Assembly (NCBI GenBank): GCA_023053575.1
Contig: JAKZAP010000014.1
Span: 5,766,001-5,830,000, forward strand
DNA from: Branchinecta lynchi
Lineage: Eukaryota > Arthropoda > Branchiopoda > Anostraca > Branchinectidae
Direction: 5' to 3'
DNA: 64,000 bases
In this document: one piece after another, positions 51,401 to 60,400 of the stretch
Layout of the letters: every line of letters starts with the position of its first letter
How positions within the stretch are numbered: the stretch's first letter is position 1
Notes under the pieces: model-generated
Told to the model about the DNA's origin: nothing
The model's database searches: none
What the model saw: only the letters and a program-made list of their open reading frames with translations
Program-made: the position numbers and the translations under genes

Positions 51401-54400
51401 TTAGTACTCTCTACTCCAAAAAGAAATAGAAAACCGTGATTTTTCTTGATCAGCTAATTATCCCTCTAAGATGATGTGCGGGGCTATATATAATTTCCTT
51501 TATTTCATTTGCACTTCCGACAAACCGTCCTCAGCGAAAAAAGGAAACTAAATCATTATATCCTTAATGATTTAATCATTGTAATTTTCTTAAACCTCAA
51601 TTCACATATCGCCTTCCTATCTGCCAAAGCATGCGAACGCACCGATATCACCTCCATCCACCGGAACTGTAGACACCAAGAACAAATAAGCACCAGAACC
51701 TCCGTCTCCCTATCTCTGTAATACGACCATGCTAAGTCCAACAACTCCCTGTACCCTGCCCGACACAAACGTACGAGCTAGGCGGAACATCACAATTCGT
51801 TACCTCTACAAAGAAGAAATTTCCGAACTAAAAGCCGATTGGTTTTCTGGACGTGCTGCAGCCCTGCGCCTCCTGCACTAATTCCTCTGATATGGGCAAT
51901 GGCGAAGAGTTAGACGGGCAGCAACTCGAAGCTCAGCTAATACCTCTAGCTCAGCTCAGTTTTGTCGGGCTATCCATAGTCGCTGCATGGGACCAAAGTC
52001 GGAGGTTCTATTGGCTTATTTGTTCTTGAAGAAACGCACTGAGGTAGAAGGAGAGAGAGAACAAAAAACTGCAGAAGGTTGTCTTGACAATCGAGACCGG
52101 TTATACAGCAAACTATGGTCAGAAGTTCGACCCTCTTTTCTGACTAGACCAAACATATTCAATTTCGGATCCCACCCAAACATTTGATCTTTTTCATTAT
52201 TAAGTATGTTACTGTAATGTTGTTCCTGTTTAAACTTACACTCGATCAAAAAACAAAACTGCGAATCCACAGAAACACATCGCGAATTCCATCTTTTTAT
52301 CTCTGATTGCGATCCATGCAAATTCATACATGTCATAACTCTTAAACGGAATAGTACCCTTAACAAACTAACAAAAACGCGAATGCCCAATTAACTCCGT
52401 TTATAAGGAGATAAACTCACGAGCCAAGAGGAAGTTTCTGTTATCCAACCGTACATAAAAGCAAGGATCAAAGATAGTAGTTGGCACACTTTAACTGCCA
52501 GTACTAAATCTTCCGAGATTGTAACTCCTGATAAGTTGATGATCTTGCTTCAACGCACACAATTAAGATGATATCACTGGCACATCACGATCCAGCCTTG
52601 ATATTTCTTTTTTTATTTCTTTATTTGGGAAGCGCGAAACATAATTAGAAATGTAGCTCTGTAGTCCACGGTGTGGCCCGTATTCATCCAAGGAGAAGAT
52701 ACGGCAACTCTGCACCAGTTCAAATAAGTAAGTTGGTCAGGTCATATTATGGTACAGGTTAAAGCGCTGACGACCCTATTTGTGTTTCCATCTATTGTTT
52801 ACTTTTTATACCCTGCTACTCCTGCTAGCCTACTATTTTTACCTTCATACACTAGTAATGTAGGCCAGCGGTTCCCAACCTTTTCCGTACCGCGTACCCC
52901 TAATTAAAGTTCGAAAAGATTGCGTACTCCCTCTTTCAGAACGAGAAAAAGACGATAGTTATTATCATAAATAATAAGGCGTACATGTGTGAAAATAAAT
53001 ACAAAATCAATGGGGCAATCACTAGAGGCTGCTTTTTAGCAAAAATTGTGTAAAAACTCGACTCAACGTCGTTAGCAGCACATTTTTTACAGTCAGCCTG
53101 TTTCTGTGTTTGGTTTGGATGTTTTCCGTGCTTTCATCAAGCTGCATCGCAAACTTTTTCGTTAGCTTAATTCGCAACCTGAATGGCAATATCACTTGCA
53201 ATGTCTTCGATTCTTCTTGAAACACCATTGTTTGACACGGGTAAAAATTTTACGGCAGTAGGCTAGCTGTTTTTGAATCAACATTATTTCACTGACTTTC
53301 ACTAGGGCTTGTAATCAGAGGCGTCACTCATGGGTTGATGACACCCATCCCCCCAGAAGTCGGCCAGACGATTAAAAAGAAAAGAGTCGGCGCGAAGCGC
53401 CGCGATCTTTCGTAAAAGCATTTATTAAAAAAAAAAAAAAACAGTCGGTAAAAATGACCAGTCGGTCAGTACAAATACCTTGCCCCTTAAGATACATTTT
53501 GACTGGTGCTGCCTCTGCTGGTAATGTTAGGCTTTCGACAATCAAAAATGAGCGAGGCGAGATTTTGAAGCCAAGGGGTACGCGTACCACCGGTTGGGAA
53601 CCACTGCTGTAGGGTACTTACGATAGTAACTCATTCTACTTCAATAGTATTTCCATCCATTCTAGTTCCCGAGATTCTTCACTTCACAAGTAAGTGTATC
53701 CTATCTCTTTTATCAGCAATACACTGATTATCACGCTTGCCACGTTTGTTCTATTTACGGGGGCGTATCACGCGCCTGATCATAGTTTGCGAGGAGATTA
53801 ATTGTCCGGAGACCGGTTATGCAAAATTTGACAAGATTATCATCCGAGGCAAGGGACATGGAAAGAGTATAAAAACAGCCGAGGCGGTGTGTAATTTTCT
53901 ATAAGGATAGCTTGTTCTAAAGTGGTCAACTACCTCAGAACATCTGAGTACAGACACTAAGCGTGTTCCACCCTTCTACAAATAGTAACTACTAGTTACT
54001 ATTTCCGTTCCAACCTCACCAAAATTTACTACGCTGACCGTTCCAACCTTCTCGAAATAGTAACTAATAGTAACTATTTGCTTACCACGCTCGGGAGCGT
54101 AGTAAGCATAATAACTAGGGATTGCTGTAACGCGATTGGTCGGATTCGCCCGTGGCACGATATTCTGCTGGAAAATAGAAAAGTCGTTCCAGCCTTGACG
54201 GCAAAAAGCCAGAATTCGTGACGTCATGCGCAGTAACTACGGTAAGTAGAATGGAACACGCTCACTATGTAGTACAAGGTGTCCTTTAATCCAACGTCTT
54301 ATTTGTTCAGGCGCTGAGGTATTTGCATGTCGACGCCTTTCGTTACTCTTCCAAAATGGCTTCGAACCCCTATGCTGTTCTATGCTTATGAGTACCTACA

Positions 54401-57400
54401 TGTCAATTTTTTAAAATGATACTGAAAAGAAACTAAATCGTTTTAATATAACGATTGTATACATCTCTCCAACTCCTTATCAGGCGATAGTTATCAAATC
54501 TGAAGTCCTAATTGGTCTTAATGTAGCGGAGCCCAGGCGGAACTGTGAGAACTCACGCTACGATTATGTCTGCAGAGACACATAATCGAAATATTCGTAA
54601 CTAGCTATAAAAGATATATGTAGTAAATTTGCCCATCAAATCTGGGGAACCGACTGCATGTCTTAGAATAATAGTTGCGTTTTCGCAGATACTATGGTAT
54701 CTCATACCACGGTCTAAAGTCGTGTTTGCTGTTACCGTGGTATCTCGCCAGTTATCGTGGTATCTGATATTCAGATACCACGGTCCGACCGTGGTAACTG
54801 ATCGTGGTATCTGAAAAAGTCATCTCACTTTCACCATGTTTTGTCAAAGTGGTGGAAAAGAAGTTTGGCACTTAGTGATGTGACTGAATATCAGTTTCTC
54901 TCAGTCTTTCAAAGCGGAACAATTTAAGACTAGAGCATGGGAACAAGAGATAAAAGGTTCCTGGTAACAAGGTTAAAGGTAAATATAAAAGTCCACTAAA
55001 CAAGATCTCTCAATCCCCAATCCCATTTTATCCACCATAACGGCAACACGCTGATTTTTGCATTCAACTCCCAATCCCATTTTTATCCACCATAACGGCA
55101 ACACGCTGATTTTTGCATTCCTTGTCTGACTCTTTTTGAGCCCCGTCAAGGTTCAGCTTGTTTCCTCCGAGGGCCGGTATAGCACCTCGGGGATGTTCGC
55201 AAATAATCGTATGCCTTCCTTTTTCTTTTTTTTCTTAGGTTATACATGGGGTTTATTGGAAAAAAACACTAAGAACTTCAAAACCCTCCAAAAGTTTACA
55301 CTTGTTAAGAGGTTTAACAAACCCCCTTTGAACCCCCGTTTTACGAACTAAAACGTAAAGCAGTTTTCTCGCTAAAAAGCCGCCTTTTGAGGACAGATAA
55401 CAACCTGATCCAGATTCTTTCCACTCCAATTTTTCAACTTTCACTGCTTTTGTGGAAAAAATGGGGCGATGAACTTGTGGTTCGTTGATATTCAAACATA
55501 TGTGGTTATGTGCGATATGTAAGCTAGTATTAATATGTGTTTTTGGGATCCCAAAACGTAAGTGGAGGGATACCTATGACATCGAAAAAGAGATATTTTG
55601 ATGAAACTTGGTGTGAGGATTCGTTGGGTCGTCGGTTCGTAGATGGGCTTTGTAGCCCTACATTTAGGGGTGGGGGAGGGGTTTCAAATTAAGGGGCAAA
55701 CAAAATATTTTGAAACAGCTAATGTGATAGTCGATTATGGGGTAAGAAGACATGCTGAACACGATGGTGAAAACCATTTTGTCATCGAACATGTAGTTCG
55801 CCCGGAATCCGGCCAAAATCGGAAAGTTTGTTAAAAGTAAAAGTTTTATTTTAAGTTGATTAGATGTTCGATTTAGGGGTAGGAAGACATGATGAAGAGA
55901 TGGTGAAAACCATTTTCTCGACGGACAAGTAGTTCGCCCGGAATCCGGCCCAAACCGGAAAGTTTGTTAAAAGTAAAAGTTTTATTTTAAGTTGATTAGA
56001 TGTTCGGCTTAGGGGTAGGAAGACACGCTGAACACGGTGGTGAAAACCACTTTCTCGACGGACAAGTAGTTCGCCCGGAATCCGGCCCAAACCGGAAAGT
56101 TTGTTAAAATTAAAAGTTGAAGTTGAAGTTGAATAGATGTTCGATTTAGGGCAAGAAGACATGCTGAACACTTATGTGAAAACAAATTTCTATCCGGACA
56201 TGTAGTTCGCCCGGAATCCGGCCAAAACCGGAAAATTGGTACAAGTTAAAGTTTTATTTCTAGTTGATTAGATAACCGATTTAGGGGTAAGAGGAGATGT
56301 TGAATCCGTGTGTGACAATCATATTTTACCCGGACATATAGTTCGACCGGAATCCGGCTGGAGTCGGAAAATTTGTTATAAGTAAAATTTTATTTGAAGT
56401 TGATTAGATGTTCATTATTGGGGAAAGAAGATACTCTGAGTTCATTTTTGAGCTTTCTTTTTTTCGCCGGACAATTAGTTCTGGAGTTTGGCCGAAATCG
56501 GGAAACTGGCGGTAGTGGCAGGAAGTTTTTCTCAGATGATTAGCTATTTGGCCTAATCTGTTTCTGAATGTTAATTGTAAAAATGTTCAAGGAGTCTGGC
56601 GATGACTGGATCTGGCTAAGACAAGACCCAGTTGTCTGGATCAGATATTGAATTTCTGGGATCCCGTCGAAACCTTTGGTCTTGTTCCTCATGTATACGG
56701 CTACAGCTGAATTAAATAAATAAATTGAAAAATATACCGTTTATGCATGTTGCTTTAAACGACCTAGAACTAGCCAACTACTGATCAGTTACGAGCCAGG
56801 GAAAAGCCTATTACACTATTTATTTTGACCGAAAATGGTGCATATCTGAGGCAACTGGTCCCACGTCTGCCCTTTGCTGCCTGTAAAGAATGTTCCTACA
56901 GCTGTTCTGCAAACTTTGAAAACACTTTACCTGCTCATGCGCCTGAAGATCTAGGTGAACTAAAAAGTCTTGGGGACGTTTATCTGAACGTTTTGCCATG
57001 GGACGTTTCATTGATAAGCCGAACTATATCGGCTGGACCGAGATCGTTCAAAAGTTACGCACGTTTGAGTGGGTTCCGCAAACAGTGAGTTCCCCAGATG
57101 GTACTACCAACAAGACCAAAGGTGTCGATGGGATCCCAAAAATCTAATATTTGATCCAGACAATTGGGCCTTGTCTTCGCCAGATCCAGTCTTTGCCAGG
57201 CTGATGATCAGAGAAAACCAAGTTCGGATATACCTCTATAAGCCATATCTAAATTGACGATACTGACCGAAACTTTCTGCTTTACTTCTGACAATATTCC
57301 GGTTTCGCCCGAATTCCGAGCGAACTACTAGTCCAGCAAAAAATTCAGAAATGAATCCAGCGTATCTCCTTATCCCTTCAAAGAACATCTAATCAACTTT

Positions 57401-60400
57401 AAATAAAACTTTGACTTTTATATGTCCGGGTAAAAAATTAGTGTCGTATACAGACTCGGCGTCTCTTCTTACCCCTAAATCTATCATCTAATCCAGTGGT
57501 TCCCAACCGGTGGTACGCGTACCCAAAGGGGTACGCGAGACCCTTGCAAGGGGTACGCGAAGGTACCAAAATATGTTTAAAAATTCGAAAAAAGATGCAC
57601 CACTGGCCAAAATGTGTTTTGGGGGGCAAGGTATTAGTACCGTACCGACTGTTTAAAAAATTTTTTTTTTTACAAGAAATCAAGGCGTTTCGTGCCAACT
57701 CGTTTCTTTTGATACCGTCTGGCCGACCACTTTGGGGGATGGGTGTTGCCAAACCCTGCGTGAGGCCTCTGATTACAAGCCCTAGTGAAAGTCAATGTAA
57801 TAATGTTGATTCCCAAGACAGCTAGCTTACTGCCATAAAATCTGTTCCTGTGTCAAACAATATTGTTTCAAGTAGAATCGAAGACATTGCATCAGGCCCG
57901 TATCCAGGAATTTATTTCGGGGAGGGGGGGGGGGTTGCCTTTCGTTTTTTTTTTGCCTGCGGGTCGGGCAAAAAAGTACAAAACGGGGGGGGGGGGGGGT
58001 CAACCCCCTTACCCCCCCCCCCCCCTGGATACGGCCTTTCATTGCATTATATTGTCATTCAGGTTGCGAATCGAGCTAACGAAATGTTCGTGATGAAGCT
58101 TGAAGAAAGCACGGAGAACATCAAAACCAAACACAGACACAGGCTGACTATACAAAATATTGCCGTTAATGACGTCGAGCCGAGATTTGAAACTTTTTTG
58201 GCTACAGAGCAGTCTCATTATTTGTAGGCTATATATTTCTACACGTATATGCCTTATCATTATATATCGTATTTTTCACGTTCCAAATGGGGGGGGGGGG
58301 GGGTACGCAACCTTTCCTAACCTTGATTAGGGGTACGTGTTACGGAAAAGGTTGGGAACCACTGATCTAATCAACTTCAGATAAAACTTTTGCTTTTAAC
58401 AAAATTTTCCGGTTTTGACCGGATTCCTGGCGAAGTAGTTGCCCGGCGAGAAAATGGTTTTCACCATCCTGTTCAACATGTCTTCTTCCATCTAAGTTGA
58501 ACATTTAATCAACTTCAAATAAAACTTTTACTTTTAACCAACTTTCGGGTTTTTGCCGGATCCCGGACGACCTACTTGTCTGGCGAGAAAATGGTTTTCA
58601 TTATCGTGCTCAACATGTCTCCTTACCCCATAATCAACTATCACATTAGCTGTTTAAAAATATTTTGTTTGTCCCTTAACTTGAACCCCCTCCCCCACCC
58701 CTAAACGTAGAGGTACAGAGCCCATCTATGAACTTGACTTTACCCTTGACCCGAAGAATCCTCGCACCAAGTTTCATCAAAATATCTCCTACCCTTCGAG
58801 AGTTATCGTGCTAACAGACGAACAGACGGACAACTTTTGCGATGTCATAGGTATCCCTCCACTTACGTTTTGGGATCCCAAAAACCGAACGGAAAACTTG
58901 AAGCAGACCGACAAAGATAATGACAAAACTGTTCACTGTCGAAGAGCTTTCCTTAACTAGCTTCTAAGTTAACAGTAGCTACGAGCGTATTAATTACAAC
59001 CAACTAACAACCTTTACGGTAGGCCGACTAGCTTGAGGCGTCAGACATAAATAAAGAAAATTAGTTAAAGTCAATTATTATACGTCAAGGGTTGCTGAAA
59101 TCCTAAGAACCGGTTGCCACTAGACTTCGAGCCAAACTTCGCCTAAGGGAATTATAAGTCTATAACAGCCGATAACAGCGAGAAGGAACAGAAGTCTTAT
59201 GTGTAGATATCCAACCCTATATGAGCCAATATTTGCACCGACGTGACTACATCTTTAACGGGACTTTTTAACAACTAGTTTAAAGTTTAACCGAAAAGAT
59301 CCGAGACCCGACAGTCCAGTTACCATCACTTATTCACTGAAACAAGGACTGTAAACCCACTATAAGTGGGTTACTCTGTTTGTCCGCTACCGATAGACAA
59401 AAGATTTCATCGAATGAACTTAATCTTTCGGGTTTTTGGTAGCTCTATGCTTGAAACATTTCCCAACTACAAAGGATCAATATTACCTACAAATTTTTTT
59501 TTCACATAATAATTTCCTACAGTAGCTATTATATGTTTTAGTTATTAATTATCTTGTCCTGAAACTCCGGTGCTGATGTGTGTTAGTTGTTTGTTTGTTT
59601 ATTCTTTATAACACCTTAGGCTAGGATTGTATTAATCTTTTATAAGTAGTGAACTGAAAGAAAAAATGCTCCTCAGCCGGGATTTGAAACTAGGACCCTC
59701 TACTTTGTGGGTCCCGAGCCTCGTTTTTGTTGCAATAGCGCTGCCGCATCGCTGCTGCAGCGCTTCTTAGCTTTTGCACAATATGCGTTTTTGGATTCAC
59801 TTTCTTCTTGGTTGAAGCGGCAGCGCTCCAGCACCTTGCAGGGAAGCACGGACTTGGTCACTGAGCAAGTCCGTGATTCTCGAGAAGCGCTGGCGTCTTC
59901 CTCGGAAGCACTGCAGTGCAAAAACGGATGTAGAAAGAATCAGTCCGGAATCGGCCGAGAAGTGGACCTGCAATGCAACAAAAAAGAGGCTCTGGTATGT
60001 CTACGTGGCTCCGACAATGGAGTCCTAGACTTCTAAATTATATTCGAAAAAACTGTTTCTGGTTTATTGGTCACGGTACAAGTCCCTTGTGCAAAGTGCC
60101 ATCTATATATTATTTTATTAATCATTACTACAAGCAAATCAGAATTAGTGAAGCGTGGTTTTTACGCAACTGGCATGTCTGACGCTTTTCAGCAACATGA
60201 GGTTTCTTTACATTTGTCAATTAAATTGTACCTTACCTTACCTTATCTTACTCAAGGGAAAAGTACTTACCAGGCGTGCCTTTTCTTCCAAAACAGCTAT
60301 ACTCGACTAGTTGTAAAATAATTGCGGTTTTCCCCGAGCCAGTGTTGCCACTTAAGATGACTCCCCTCTCACTCCGATCCTGAAGGAGGGAGGAGCTTAG

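Larger units (their letters stand above)
57109..58880 (-). mobile_element. GGATCCC composite element, copy 4, split by a hAT insertion
   Basis: The reverse-complement tail (AACAAGACCAAAGG) starts at 57109 and the reverse-complement head ends in TGGGATCCCAAAAA at 58880. Body units lie at 57190-57485 and 58373-58860. They are separated by an 871-base hAT relic with a perfect ATCTAATC duplication. Confidence 0.85.
49895..60270 (-). other. TANC intron 1 of window
   Basis: 10.4 kb filled with two 'CAAGAACAAATAA' elements, hAT relics and MITEs, composite elements 3 and 4, palindromic clusters and a fold-back element. Stretches without assignment: 50430-51050, 52030-52860, 54830-55540 and 58890-59710. 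Confidence 0.75.

Noticed and set aside
59707..60036. 109-codon ORF rich in Ser/Leu/Gln
   Set aside because: It coincides with an inverted-repeat fold-back element, and both strands are open because of composition; no family similarity seen.
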